Source: Sutterella faecalis
GTDB lineage: Bacteria; Pseudomonadota; Gammaproteobacteria; Burkholderiales; Burkholderiaceae_F
DNA length: 64,000 bases
Direction: 5' to 3'
Assembly: GCF_006337085.1 (NCBI RefSeq)
Contig: NZ_CP040882.1
Location: 2,418,001-2,482,000, forward strand
Shown: piece by piece, positions 1 to 8,265 of the stretch
How positions within the stretch are numbered: position 1 is the stretch's first letter
How the letters are laid out: every line of letters starts with the position of its first letter
Notes under the pieces: model-generated
The model's input: the letters and a program-made list of their open reading frames with translations, nothing else
Told to the model about the DNA's origin: nothing
Databases searched by the model: none
Made by a program: the position numbers and the translations under genes

Positions 1-1007
1 TTTTTCGCCAGTCTGAGAGAGGTTTTCACCGAGAGGAGATTTTCTTCGGCCAGAAGTTCAACTTCCCCATCAGATGGAACGGGTTTGGAAGGGAAAAGCG
101 AGTCAATGAGCTTTGCCGCCGGACCGACGAATAAGAGTCCGAAGAGACAGACGACGGCGTTGTAGGCCAGGTGAAAAAGCACTATGCCGTCCGGGAGCAT
201 TGAAAAATAGGATTTGACCGGAGGCACCAGACCTAAAGTTACGGCGCCCAGGACAAAGCCGATCGTTCGAAAGAGACCGTTCCCTAAGGGAGCTTTTCTC
301 GCCGTACGAGAGCTTCCGGAGGTGGTAAGAATGGCAAGGAGTGCACTGCCGAGATTTGCCCCCAGCACCACCCAGAGTCCGGCTTCCATGGAGAGAATCC
401 CCGCTGCATGAAACGCTGCAGTGGTGGCGACGACAGCAAGGCTGGAGAAGAATGCAAGAGCCAGCAGGATTCCCAGCAAAATGCTCAGAGGGGTCGAGGC
501 ATCAAACCATTGAGTGGCGGCAGTCAGTTCTTCACTTTCACGAAGCGGAAGAGTGCCCTCCATGATCATGCGGAGCGCCATCAAAATGAAGGCAAGGCCT
601 AGCAGAATGCGGCCGAATTGGCCGGAGCGTTCGTTTGTGCGCCTCAAAAATAGGAAAGTGCCTGCAAGAATAAGAACAGGCACTGCCGAAGAAAGATCCA
701 GCGTCAGGACGCGTACCATAAAGGCGCTGCCTACATCGGCACCCAGGACGGCGGCGAGCGCAATGGCTGTGGTGACCAGGCCTCCGGCCTGAAGTCCGGC
801 AACCAGCAAGGCGGACGCGGTCGAACTCTGAAGAACGGCCGCAAGAGAGAAGCCCGCAAAAAATCCCAGAAAGCGGTTTTTAAGGTATTTCGCGAGACAG
901 ACCCGGAGAGATTCCCCGAAGGTTCGGAGAATTCCGGTCTTCACCATGTAGGTGCCCCAGACAAGGAGCGCTACGGCGCCGGCGATCTGAAGCAAAAGCG
1001 CAGGCAT
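1..1007 (-). CDS. Na+/phosphate cotransporter family protein (NptA/YjbB-like), 3' end outside window
   Basis: Membrane transporter of the Na/Pi cotransporter family, expected to move phosphate across the inner membrane with sodium. The frame stays open from the ATG at 1007 to the left edge (335 codons). A GAAAGGAG ribosome binding site lies just upstream of the ATG. The protein begins MPALLLQIAGAVALLVWGTY and carries the family signature QSSTAS near residue 65, followed by GADVGSA and, in the second half, a matching GANLGSA; paired QSS/GANxG repeats are diagnostic of this family. The rest is a run of hydrophobic helices. The sequence ends in a charged stretch (ELLAEENLLSVK), possibly the start of a PhoU-like cytoplasmic domain beyond the edge. 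It is divergent from the LysR gene at 1137. Substrate specificity is inferred from the family only. Confidence 0.85.
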   Translation of the reverse strand, partial: MPALLLQIAGAVALLVWGTYMVKTGILRTFGESLRVCLAKYLKNRFLGFFAGFSLAAVLQSSTASALLVAGLQAGGLVTTAIALAAVLGADVGSAFMVRVLTLDLSSAVPVLILAGTFLFLRRTNERSGQFGRILLGLAFILMALRMIMEGTLPLRESEELTAATQWFDASTPLSILLGILLALAFFSSLAVVATTAAFHAAGILSMEAGLWVVLGANLGSALLAILTTSGSSRTARKAPLGNGLFRTIGFVLGAVTLGLVPPVKSYFSMLPDGIVLFHLAYNAVVCLFGLLFVGPAAKLIDSLFPSKPVPSDGEVELLAEENLLSVKTSLRLAK

Positions 1008-1080
1008 AGAGGCTCCTTTCCCAGAATTAATGCATGGTTCAATTGTATGAGCGGATGGGAAGAGAACACATTAGATACTG

Positions 1081-1103
1081 AGCATTCATCCATAATGAAT
1101 GCT
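1081..1103. promoter_or_regulatory. Perfect 9-bp palindrome, probable LysR-type operator
   Basis: AGCATTCAT (1081-1089) and ATGAATGCT (1095-1103) are perfect inverted repeats with a 5-bp spacer. Within them ATTCAT and ATGAAT give the T-N11-A pattern typical of LysR-type binding sites. The site lies 34 bp before the LysR start codon, in the 129-bp region shared with the divergent phosphate transporter gene, so it could serve autoregulation and control of either neighbour. Confidence 0.6.
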
Positions 1104-1136
1104 TATTGATGGATCTCTTTTCTGCTGAGCGACGCC

Positions 1137-2039
1137 ATGCTTTCACTTATTCATCTGCGGACTTTCATTACGACGGCGCGCGTCATGAATTTCACGCAGG
1201 CCTCGTATGAACTTTGTCTCTCCCAGCCTGCCGTGAGCGGGCACATCGCCGCACTGGAGGCAGAGCTCGGCGTGAAGCTTTTTGAGCGGACAGGACGAAA
1301 AGTGGTGCTCACAGACGCCGGCCGGCTGGTGCTGCGTGCCGCGCTTGACATTACGGATCGCATCAGGTCCCTCGAGGGAGAGCTTGAAGATCTGAGTCAG
1401 CTTCACAGCGGAACGATCCGGATTGGCGCCTCAAGGATTATTGGGGTCTACCTGCTTCCAAAAATTCTGACGGCGTTTCGGGAAACTTTCCCGGATATCG
1501 AATTGCTGGTCTCCATCCATACGGCACATACCATCGGGCGCCTGGTGGAAGAAAATGCCTTTGATCTCGCGGTCGTAGCGGAAGGCGACGAACATTTGCG
1601 GACCGGGAACGTCGGCGTCAAGAGGATCGGGACTGATCGGCTTGCCATAGTGGCGCCGGCGGGAGGCAAATTTAGGAAGGGGAACGTGCTGTCTGCCGAG
1701 GAAGCTGCCCTCGAACAATTCATTCTGCCGGGACGAAGCACGGCCTCTGCGCAGAACCTGCGTCGTCAGCTGGAGGGACTGGGCATACGCCTGAAAAGCA
1801 CGATTGAGATGGATGACGCAGGGGCCATCAAACGAGCGGTTGAAGAGGGAGCGGGTCTTGCCGTGATTTCCCGGGCGGTCGTGGAGCGTGAACTCGAGGA
1901 TCATCGGTTGGTGGAGCTCTCAGTCCCGGGCTGGGAGCCTCGTCGCGGTATCTTTATGCTGTGGCGGCAGGATCGTCGCTTTTCGCGAAATACAGAAGTC
2001 TTTATGGAGTTTCTGAAGCAGAAGCTGGCTGACAACTGA
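1137..2039 (+). CDS. LysR-family transcriptional regulator
   Basis: DNA-binding regulator of 300 aa, the usual LysR length. The N-terminus (residues 1-60) is a winged helix-turn-helix: LRTFITTARVMNFTQAS followed by LSQPAVSGHIAALEAELG and LFERTGR, the canonical LysR signature. A linker helix follows (about 60-90) and then a periplasmic-binding-protein-like effector domain to the C-terminus, which resembles the CysB/CbbR-type group. It sits 101 bp upstream of, and on the same strand as, the DASS carboxylate transporter gene, so it most likely controls that transporter in response to its substrate. A perfect palindrome lies just upstream of its own start. The effector cannot be deduced from sequence. 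Confidence 0.93.
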   Translation: MLSLIHLRTFITTARVMNFTQASYELCLSQPAVSGHIAALEAELGVKLFERTGRKVVLTDAGRLVLRAALDITDRIRSLEGELEDLSQLHSGTIRIGASRIIGVYLLPKILTAFRETFPDIELLVSIHTAHTIGRLVEENAFDLAVVAEGDEHLRTGNVGVKRIGTDRLAIVAPAGGKFRKGNVLSAEEAALEQFILPGRSTASAQNLRRQLEGLGIRLKSTIEMDDAGAIKRAVEEGAGLAVISRAVVERELEDHRLVELSVPGWEPRRGIFMLWRQDRRFSRNTEVFMEFLKQKLADN

Positions 2040-2140
2040 AGCGATAAGCAAGCGTTATGGGTTGAATCACATTATGCGATTCTTTCGGGGTGCAGGGCCT
2101 TCAGAATAGAGGCAAAGGACCTTTCTCTAAAGGAGGCCGT

Positions 2141-3667
2141 ATGACTGCCAACAACCAGGTCGATCGGGGAACATACGATCCTCTCGACATGAACAGCTAT
2201 TCGCTCAACCGCATTCCCAAGCGGCCGCTATCGCCTGCAGGGCGTTTTTTCCGGCTTTGGGGGCTGCCTATTGCTGCTCTGATCTTCGTCGTTTCTGCCT
2301 ATCTTGTGCAGTTTCCGATTCTCGATCAGCGTCAGCAGATCATGTTCGGACTATTTGCTACGGCGCTGTTCCTTTGGATTTCTGAGGCGGTGCCCAACTA
2401 CCTCACGTCCATGCTCCTTATCTGCGGTCTGGTGCTCACAGGTATTCTCAAGGCAAAGCCTGCGATGGCAACCTTGGGCGATCCGGTAATCTGGCTGAAT
2501 GTGTCCGCCTTCATCATGGCGAGCGCGATGGTGAAAACCGACCTTGTAAAGCGCGTTGCTTTGTGGCTCATCATCCGGTTCGGCAGGAACGCAGGAATGA
2601 TCTTCATGACATTCCTCGCCATCAATTTGATCCTTGCGGCTTTCATCAACGCTACTGCCGCCAAGGCCGCGCTGATGATGCCGCTTTTCATGGTCGTCTC
2701 CGCAATCTACGGAGCGCCGGGAACAGATACCACCAACAACTTTGCGCGGAATCTCGTCCTGCACAACCTTCTCATGATTAATGCATCCTGCAACATGTAC
2801 ATGACCGGGTCGGGCGCGAACCTCATGGCCGTTGCTCTTCTTGCGGGCGCGGGAACGACGATCTACTACTTCGACTGGTTTGCTGCGGGCGTGCCTCTTG
2901 TGCTGGCCTTCGGCATCATTTCTTACATGATCGGCGTCCGCTTTGTTTTTCCGCTTACGAAGGAAGATCGAGAGCCTAAGCTGCAGGGCGGGCGTGAGGC
3001 GCTCATCAAGGCCTATCAGGCGCTGGGAAGTCTCAAGGTCTCGGAAGTGAAGGCTGCGGCTATTTTTCTCCTCGTGCTCATCGTCTGGGCCACGGATAAG
3101 CTGCATGGGCTCAATTCAACCATTGTTGCCATGCTGGGCGCCGTAATCATGCTTGCGCCTCAGCTGAAGCTGATCAGCTGGAATGACGTTGACATTCCCT
3201 GGCACCTGATGATCTTCTCGGCGGGTGCGTATTCACTGGGCGCCGGTCTGACGAACACCAAGCTGATGGAAGTTCTGACGAAGCATCTGATGGACGCTTT
3301 CGGCATGAATTCGATGTCGTACTTCGAACTCTATGCAGTGCTTACGGCTATTTTCATCGCCAGCCACTTTATCTTTCAGAGCAAGAACATGCGCACGATC
3401 ATTTTCATACCGATTGTGATCGGCATTGCTCAGGCAATGAACATCAGCGTTCTGGCGCTGGGTCTGCCGGTAGCGCTCTGCATCAATGTCTGCTGGTCGC
3501 TTCCCTTCAACGCCAAGCCCAATGCCATGCTGTACGGCACGAATAAGTACACGATGAGCGAATCGTTCTGGTACGGGTTTGTCATGTCCGTGCTCTACTG
3601 GCTGCTTCTTCTGGCGGCGGGCGGCACGTACTTCATCTGGCTTGGGATCTCTCCAGGCTTCTTCTGA
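2141..3667 (+). CDS. DASS-family (SLC13) anion/dicarboxylate transporter
   Basis: Inner-membrane permease of 508 aa, the usual DASS length. The family moves C4-dicarboxylates, citrate or tartrate, by Na+ symport or by exchange. The chosen ATG at 2141 follows AAAGGAGG by 6 nt; an upstream in-frame ATG at 2090 lacks such a site. Family features include the N-terminal helix followed by LFLWISEAVPNYLTSMLL, the first substrate loop near INATAAKAALMMP (the SNT-type motif, here with N-A-T) and the second near NAKPNAMLYGTNKY towards the C-terminus. Around 11-12 hydrophobic segments are visible. The LysR gene directly upstream is the likely regulator. It belongs to the bacterial CitT/YbhI side of the family; the exact substrate is unknown. 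Confidence 0.88.
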   Translation: MTANNQVDRGTYDPLDMNSYSLNRIPKRPLSPAGRFFRLWGLPIAALIFVVSAYLVQFPILDQRQQIMFGLFATALFLWISEAVPNYLTSMLLICGLVLTGILKAKPAMATLGDPVIWLNVSAFIMASAMVKTDLVKRVALWLIIRFGRNAGMIFMTFLAINLILAAFINATAAKAALMMPLFMVVSAIYGAPGTDTTNNFARNLVLHNLLMINASCNMYMTGSGANLMAVALLAGAGTTIYYFDWFAAGVPLVLAFGIISYMIGVRFVFPLTKEDREPKLQGGREALIKAYQALGSLKVSEVKAAAIFLLVLIVWATDKLHGLNSTIVAMLGAVIMLAPQLKLISWNDVDIPWHLMIFSAGAYSLGAGLTNTKLMEVLTKHLMDAFGMNSMSYFELYAVLTAIFIASHFIFQSKNMRTIIFIPIVIGIAQAMNISVLALGLPVALCINVCWSLPFNAKPNAMLYGTNKYTMSESFWYGFVMSVLYWLLLLAAGGTYFIWLGISPGFF

Positions 3668-3727
3668 TGCCATGAGAGCCGGCGGGTTGGATCTCCCTGC
3701 CATTGATCTGATGGTCGGCTCTCCCTG

Positions 3728-3770
3728 AAAAAAACAAAGGCATTCGTCTGCAGATGAATGCCTTTGTGCG
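3728..3770. terminator. Bidirectional intrinsic terminator
   Basis: CAAAGGCATTC (3735-3745) pairs with GAATGCCTTTG (3756-3766); the inner TCTGCAGA is also self-complementary. A-run upstream and T-rich tract downstream let it end both the DASS transporter (+) and ybaK (-) transcripts, which converge here. Confidence 0.85.
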
Positions 3771-3794
3771 TTTTCGGGAAGGGAATCGCCGGAG

Positions 3795-4292
3795 TTATTC
3801 CGGGTTCGCGCAGTGCACCGGCTTGGCGCCGAGCACGTCGGTCAGAACCTTCGGATCAATGCCGACCTGATAACCGCGGCGGCCGCCGTTGATGAAGATG
3901 TGGTCGAGCTCGAGAATCGTATCCTCAACGTAGACGGGCATCTTCTTCTTCGTGCCGAAGGGAGAGGTGCCGCCCACGAAGTAGCCGGAATTCCGCTGCG
4001 CCTGTTCCGGCTTGCAGGGAGCGACGTGCTTTACGCCGATCTGGCGGGCGAGATTTTTGGTCGAGACCTCGCAGTCGCCGTGCATGAGAATGATGAGGGG
4101 CTTCTTGTTCTCATCCTCCATCACGAGCGTCTTGATGACGTGGTGATGGTCGAGCCCGCAGGCGGAAGCGGCAAGCGCCGTGCCGCCGTGCTCGACGTAT
4201 TCGTACGACTTTTCTTCAAAGGGAATCTTGTGTTCCTTGAGCCACTGCGTCGCGGGCGTAAGGCTCTGGTGCTGAGACTTTGACATCGGCAT
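3795..4292 (-). CDS. ybaK: Cys-tRNA(Pro)/Cys-tRNA(Cys) deacylase YbaK
   Basis: Trans-editing enzyme that hydrolyses Cys-tRNA(Pro) made by prolyl-tRNA synthetase. The 165-aa length fits the 155-165 aa of YbaK/EbsC proteins. Visible family features: HVIKTLVMED (the conserved Lys of the active site), the loop YFVGGTSPFGTKKKMPVYVE and the C-terminal GGRRGYQVGIDP. Two in-frame ATGs lie at 4292 and 4286; GAGGTGA stands directly before the first, giving better spacing to the second (MSKSQ), so the true start may be 4286. Monocistronic, convergent with the DASS transporter gene. A second member of the superfamily (ProX type) is encoded at 20939. Confidence 0.9.
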   Translation of the reverse strand: MPMSKSQHQSLTPATQWLKEHKIPFEEKSYEYVEHGGTALAASACGLDHHHVIKTLVMEDENKKPLIILMHGDCEVSTKNLARQIGVKHVAPCKPEQAQRNSGYFVGGTSPFGTKKKMPVYVEDTILELDHIFINGGRRGYQVGIDPKVLTDVLGAKPVHCANPE

Positions 4293-4423
4293 TCACCTCA
4301 ACTCAAAAGCTTTGGACGGCCGGCATCGAACCGGCCCCTGATTTAATAATTTGCGGGTTAATACTAGTCGTTTCGAAGCCGCAGCAGACAATGCGCCATG
4401 GTGGTGCGTCAGAGGCGGCGGGC

Positions 4424-5392
4424 TTATTTACTCGACTTCTCGGCTTGAGCGGCTTCGAGATCGCTTTCCCAGAGGCCTTTCGGCAGCGGGAAGGCAACGC
4501 TTTCCTCTTCGCCCTCGAGCGTGCGGACTTCCGTGGCGCCCGCATGTTCCTTCAACCAGTCGACCACGCCCTGAACGAGGCTTTCCGGCGCAGAGGCGCC
4601 CGCAGTGAGGCCGACGCATTTGACGCCCTTCAGCCATTCGGGATTGACATGCTCGGCCGAGTCGACAAGCCAGGCACGAACACCGGCGCGTTCGGCGACT
4701 TCACGCAGACGGTTGGAATTCGAGCTCGTTGCAGATCCGATGACGAGAACCGCATCGACGCCGGCATCGGCAAGCTTCTTCACGGCAACCTGGCGGTTCT
4801 GCGTGGCGTAGCAGATGTCCTGGCGCTTCGGTTCATGAATGTGCGGGTAGCGCGTCTTGAGGGCTTCAATCACGTCGCGGCTGTCGTCGGCGCTGATCGT
4901 GGTCTGCGTTACGTAGGCGAGCGTGTCGGCGTCCGTATAGGGAAGTTTCGCCACGTCGGCGGGCTTTTCAATCAGGCGGATGCCGTCCTCAACCTGGCCC
5001 ATGGTGCCTTCGACCTCGGGGTGGCCGGCGTGACCGATCATGAGGATGGTGCGGCCTTCGCGGCGCATGCGCCCCACCTCCTTATGCACTTTGGTGACGA
5101 GCGGGCACGTCGCATCGAAGACGCGCAGCCCGCGCTCCTCGGCCTCGCGGGCAACGGCCTTCGGAACGCCATGGGCGGAAAAGACGACCGTCGCGCCCTC
5201 CGGCACGTCGGAGAGATTGTCGACGAAGACGGCGCCCCGGGCGCGGAGGCTTTCGACGACCGTGCGGTTATGCACGATTTCGTGACGAACATATATTGGA
5301 GCGCCGTAAATGGCGAGCGCTCTTTCTACAATGGCGATGGCGCGCGTGACGCCCGCGCAGAAACCGCGCGGCTGAGCAAGAAGAACCTGCAT
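4424..5392 (-). CDS. ispH: 4-hydroxy-3-methylbut-2-enyl diphosphate reductase
   Basis: Last enzyme of the MEP pathway, making IPP and DMAPP with a [4Fe-4S] cluster. The start at 5392 (MQVLLAQPRGFCAGV) follows an AGAGG site and gives 322 aa, close to E. coli IspH (316); an upstream extension of the frame is not conserved. Cluster cysteines are Cys12 (GFCAGV), Cys96 (FDATCPLVTKVH) and the Cys in KCVGLTAGASAPE; the catalytic Glu lies in HPEVEGTMGQ. The usual GSxNSSNS motif is GSATSSNSNRL. Stand-alone gene; the common partner fkpB is not adjacent. Confidence 0.96.
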   Translation of the reverse strand: MQVLLAQPRGFCAGVTRAIAIVERALAIYGAPIYVRHEIVHNRTVVESLRARGAVFVDNLSDVPEGATVVFSAHGVPKAVAREAEERGLRVFDATCPLVTKVHKEVGRMRREGRTILMIGHAGHPEVEGTMGQVEDGIRLIEKPADVAKLPYTDADTLAYVTQTTISADDSRDVIEALKTRYPHIHEPKRQDICYATQNRQVAVKKLADAGVDAVLVIGSATSSNSNRLREVAERAGVRAWLVDSAEHVNPEWLKGVKCVGLTAGASAPESLVQGVVDWLKEHAGATEVRTLEGEEESVAFPLPKGLWESDLEAAQAEKSSK

Positions 5393-5688
5393 GAGAAGCC
5401 TCTGAAATGGAGTCTGAGGCAACAGATTAAAGAAAAACTGGCTTTTTCGCACACAGCACCCGCGGACTCGAGTACAATTCGCTCCCTGTCATATTCTCCG
5501 CGCCGCCGGGAACCCTGTACTGACACTGTGGGGGGCCAAGCCGCGACGCGCCAATATAAATGGCGCTGATGCAGGTGGCGACGCATCCGGAGAGTGACTA
5601 GTTTTAACTTTTTATTGCGCTCGTTCGGCACAGCATTCCTTCAAAAGATGCTCCGCGCCTGCGAGACGTATTTTCTTTGGAGTTAAAG

Positions 5689-5922
5689 ATGGCACGAGTG
5701 TGTCAAGTCACCGGTAAGGCGCCGATGGTCGGCCATCAGGTCTCGCACGCGAATAACAAGACCAAGCGTCGCTTCATGCCGAATCTGCAGTATCGCCGTT
5801 TCTGGGTTGAGAGCGAAAACCGCTGGGTTCGTCTTCGTCTGACGAATGCGGGCCTGCGTACGGTCGATAAGGTCGGCATTGATGCTGTTCTCGCGGATCT
5901 TCGCGCCCGCGGCGAAATCTAA
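5689..5922 (+). CDS. rpmB: 50S ribosomal protein bL28
   Basis: Large-subunit ribosomal protein of 77 aa. The start MARVCQVTGKAPMVGHQVSH at 5689 follows GGAG by 7 nt; an in-frame ATG 12 bp upstream is not the start. The sequence has the typical bL28 core with NNKTKRRFMPNLQ and the VDKVGIDAVL end. The next gene is rpmG, 15 bp downstream, the usual rpmB-rpmG operon. Confidence 0.97.
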   Translation: MARVCQVTGKAPMVGHQVSHANNKTKRRFMPNLQYRRFWVESENRWVRLRLTNAGLRTVDKVGIDAVLADLRARGEI

Positions 5923-5937
5923 TTAAGGAGTTTCACC

Positions 5938-6105
5938 ATGGCGAAAAGCGCTCGCGATAAGATCAAGCTCGAGTCCACGGCTGGCACGGGTCATTTCTAT
6001 ACCACGACCAAGAACCGCAAGACTCAGTCTGGCAAGATGGAAATCTCCAAGTACGATCCGGTTGCTCGCAAGCACGTGATCTACAAGGAAACGAAGCTCA
6101 AGTAA
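5938..6105 (+). CDS. rpmG: 50S ribosomal protein bL33
   Basis: Large-subunit ribosomal protein of 55 aa, begins MAKSARDKIKLESTAGTG and contains HFYTTTKNRK, KMEISKYDP and the ending YKETKLK. AAGGAG lies 7 nt upstream of the ATG. It has no zinc-binding Cys pairs (a Cys-minus bL33), as in E. coli. Co-transcribed with rpmB and followed by a terminator at 6168. Confidence 0.97.
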   Translation: MAKSARDKIKLESTAGTGHFYTTTKNRKTQSGKMEISKYDPVARKHVIYKETKLK

Positions 6106-6167
6106 TTCCCGCTTGAGTTCTGTTCCAGTCCGCGTATGCCGAAAGGCATGCGGCAGGACAGCCGCAG

Positions 6168-6203
6168 AAAGCCCGGTGCAGTTGATTCCGCATCGGGCTT
6201 TGC
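6168..6203 (+). terminator. Intrinsic terminator of rpmB-rpmG
   Basis: AAAGCCCG (6168-6175) pairs with CGGGCTTT (6194-6201); preceded by a smaller hairpin ATGCC/GGCAT at 6136-6149. Only a short T-tract follows. Confidence 0.7.
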
Positions 6204-6510
6204 TGTATCTGGAGCATCGAGAAACGTCATTTTCCGCGCTTTCCACCTTCCGGAAAGCGGCCCCGGCATGCGGCAGCACGCAGGCGTGTGCATACGCATC
6301 ATTGCAGCGTTCTCCGGGAAAGACGCTCCTCTTCCCTGAAGCTGTCGAAATCTGCGTCGATCGGCAGAACAATGCTGTCTGGCTGACTCAAGGCCGTCAA
6401 AGGACGCTGCCGCCCGCAGATCGCATTCGGAACGTGGGATAGCCCGTTCAGATTTCGACGTCCTTTAGATGAAGGATTGTTTCGGCTCCAGCTTTTCGCA
6501 GCCGGATATG
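6204..6510. other. Intergenic stretch without a recognisable gene
   Basis: About 300 bp between the rpmG terminator and the MFS terminator. Short open frames exist on both strands but none has a ribosome binding site with a protein-like sequence. I see nothing functional here. Confidence 0.5.
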
Positions 6511-6556
6511 AAAAAAGCCGCATTCCCATCCGGAGCGGATGGAAGCGCGGCTTTTA
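6511..6556 (-). terminator. Intrinsic terminator of the MFS transporter gene
   Basis: Read on the minus strand, AAAAGCCGC (6555-6547) pairs with GCGGCTTTT (6521-6513), with an inner CATCCG/CGGATG stem, then a run of six T. It lies 31 bp after the stop codon of the MFS gene. Confidence 0.85.
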
Positions 6557-6586
6557 CTGAGGATGCTTCAGAGCTTTAATGAATCA

Positions 6587-7939
6587 TCAAAGCGCACCTG
6601 AAAGCGCGGTGTTGGCATTCGTGTTGCCGTTCCCGTAGACACGCTTCATTGCAACGGCGCAGCCGATTGCCATGAGGCCGAGGACGACGACGTAGAAGCC
6701 GAGACCGAGGCTGCCGATCGAATCAGGATGGAGCTTGCCGTAGGTGTGAAGCGCAAAGCAGAGCTGCGGAGTCACGGCGCCGGAAAGCGCATAGCTGATG
6801 TTGTAGGCGAACGAGATGCCGGAGAAGCGGATGCGGGCCGGGAAGACGTCCGACATGAAGATCGGGCAGAAGTTGTAGAGACCGGCAAAGAAGCAGGTCG
6901 CAACGTACCAGAAGGCGACGAACGCGGTGTTGGGCTCAGCCGTATAGAGGTTGTGGCAGAAGAGGAGCGCGGAGGCGGCGAAGCCGATCGCGTACCAAGT
7001 GCACAGACGCGCCGGGCTCAGGTGGTCGGCCAGAATGCCGGAGAGCACGCAGGAGGCGACGATCGAGACAATGCCGGCCATCTGCAGGTAGGTGGTCTCA
7101 ACCGGCGTGAACTTGAGCAGGCCGCCCGTGAAGCCAGGCATCATCAGAATGAAGATGACGATGCAGCCCGTGAGAACCCAGGTGATCACGAAGGAGAGGT
7201 AGACCCCGAAACGAGAGGTGCGGAGCACTTCGGCGAGCGGGAACTTGGCAAGCGCCTTGCTCTCGCGCATCTTCTTGAAGACCGGCGTTTCCTGAAGGAA
7301 GCGGCGCAGGTAGATCGAGATCAGGCCGAAGATGCCGCCGAGCACGAAGGGAACGCGCCATGCCCAGTCGGAGAGTTCCGCCTGCGTGTAGATCGTGTTC
7401 ATCACGAGGGCGACGATGGCGCCCAAGAGAATGCCGCCCGTCACGCAGGCCGTCAGAATGCCGATGAACTTGTTCTTGTGGCCCTGCGGAGCATGTTCCT
7501 GAATGAAGACCCAGGCGCCGGGAAGCTCACCGCCAATCGCGATGCCCTGGCAGATTCGAACGAGTATGAGGAAGATCGGCGCAGCATAACCAATCGTTTC
7601 ATAGGTAGGAATCACCGCCAGAGAGAAGGTCGGAATGACCATCAGGGCGATTGAAAGCATGAACATGTTCTTGCGGCCGAACTTGTCGCCGAAGTGCGCC
7701 ATGACGACGCCGCCGAGCGGACGGGCAAGGTAGCCGGCGGCAAAGGTGCCGTAGGTGTTGAGGAGCGCCCAGAATTCACCGATTCCTGCGGGGAAGAAAT
7801 GCTGGGAAATAATCTTCGCAAAGAAGAAGACGATGATGAAGTCGTAAAACTCGAGGATGCCCCCGAGGGACGATAGTCCGAGCGTCTTTACTTCCTCCCG
7901 GGAGAGAGACGCTGAAGAAGTTTGCTGCTGCGTTTCCAT
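6587..7939 (-). CDS. MFS transporter, metabolite:H+ symporter (MHS) type
   Basis: Twelve-helix proton symporter of the MHS branch of the MFS (relatives: KgtP, ShiA, ProP, CitA), importing an organic acid or betaine-type solute. The ATG at 7939 (METQQQTSSASLSREEV) gives 450 aa; the frame continues upstream to a TTG at 7990 without a convincing start. Signatures: GGILEFYDFIIVFFFAKII in helix 1, ARPLGGVVMAHFGDKFGRK (loop 2-3 motif), RICQGIAIGGELPGAWVFI in helix 4-5. The gene is alone between two terminators, and a 9-bp inverted repeat lies upstream (7980-8097). Substrate not predictable from sequence. Confidence 0.88.
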   Translation of the reverse strand: METQQQTSSASLSREEVKTLGLSSLGGILEFYDFIIVFFFAKIISQHFFPAGIGEFWALLNTYGTFAAGYLARPLGGVVMAHFGDKFGRKNMFMLSIALMVIPTFSLAVIPTYETIGYAAPIFLILVRICQGIAIGGELPGAWVFIQEHAPQGHKNKFIGILTACVTGGILLGAIVALVMNTIYTQAELSDWAWRVPFVLGGIFGLISIYLRRFLQETPVFKKMRESKALAKFPLAEVLRTSRFGVYLSFVITWVLTGCIVIFILMMPGFTGGLLKFTPVETTYLQMAGIVSIVASCVLSGILADHLSPARLCTWYAIGFAASALLFCHNLYTAEPNTAFVAFWYVATCFFAGLYNFCPIFMSDVFPARIRFSGISFAYNISYALSGAVTPQLCFALHTYGKLHPDSIGSLGLGFYVVVLGLMAIGCAVAMKRVYGNGNTNANTALSGAL

Positions 7940-7979
7940 TTTTTTATGTAAAGGATGTTGGATTTTCGAATCTATCTCT

Positions 7980-8097
7980 TCGTTTACCAAAGAGATGTGA
8001 AAGGAGAAACTGCCCTTTCACGGAAAGCATCCTAATCATCCCGTCAGTCTATGGAGTACTCCAAACCCCTAAGGTAAACGAGATTACTAATCGTTTA
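7980..8097. promoter_or_regulatory. Repeated GGTAAACGA half-sites upstream of the MFS gene
   Basis: TCGTTTACC (7980-7988), its exact reverse complement GGTAAACGA (8073-8081), and TCGTTTA (8091-8097) form three half-sites. The latter two make a perfect 7-bp inverted repeat with a 9-bp spacer. The arrangement looks like an operator for a dimeric repressor or activator; no regulator gene is adjacent. Apart from this, the 258 bp between the MFS start and the tsaD terminator hold nothing recognisable. Confidence 0.45.
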
Positions 8098-8197
8098 GAG
8101 GTATGCCCGCACAACATTTGTGCCGTTTCTCAACAAGATTGAGCAAAAGCGCTTAGTTCTGGTTCGCGCCTGTTTTCTGACGAAAAAGCACGCAGTG

Positions 8198-8235
8198 AAA
8201 AACGCCCGGATTCCGTGAGGAACGCCGGGCGTTTT
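8198..8235 (-). terminator. Intrinsic terminator of tsaD
   Basis: AAAACGCCCGG and CCGGGCGTTTT (8199-8209 and 8225-8235) form an 11-bp stem 31 bp beyond the tsaD stop codon. Confidence 0.8.
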
Positions 8236-8265
8236 GAAGCAGGAGTGAGATAGCGGAGCGCGGCC

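Noticed and set aside
4311..4345. Sequence resembling a tRNA T arm (GCCGG-TTCGATG-CCGGC on the minus strand)
   Set aside because: No matching acceptor, D or anticodon arm and no CCA; at most a relic of a tRNA 3' end.
5326..5631. 101-codon minus-strand frame upstream of ispH
   Set aside because: Lies in the promoter region between ispH and rpmB and overlaps the ispH start; no protein-like features.
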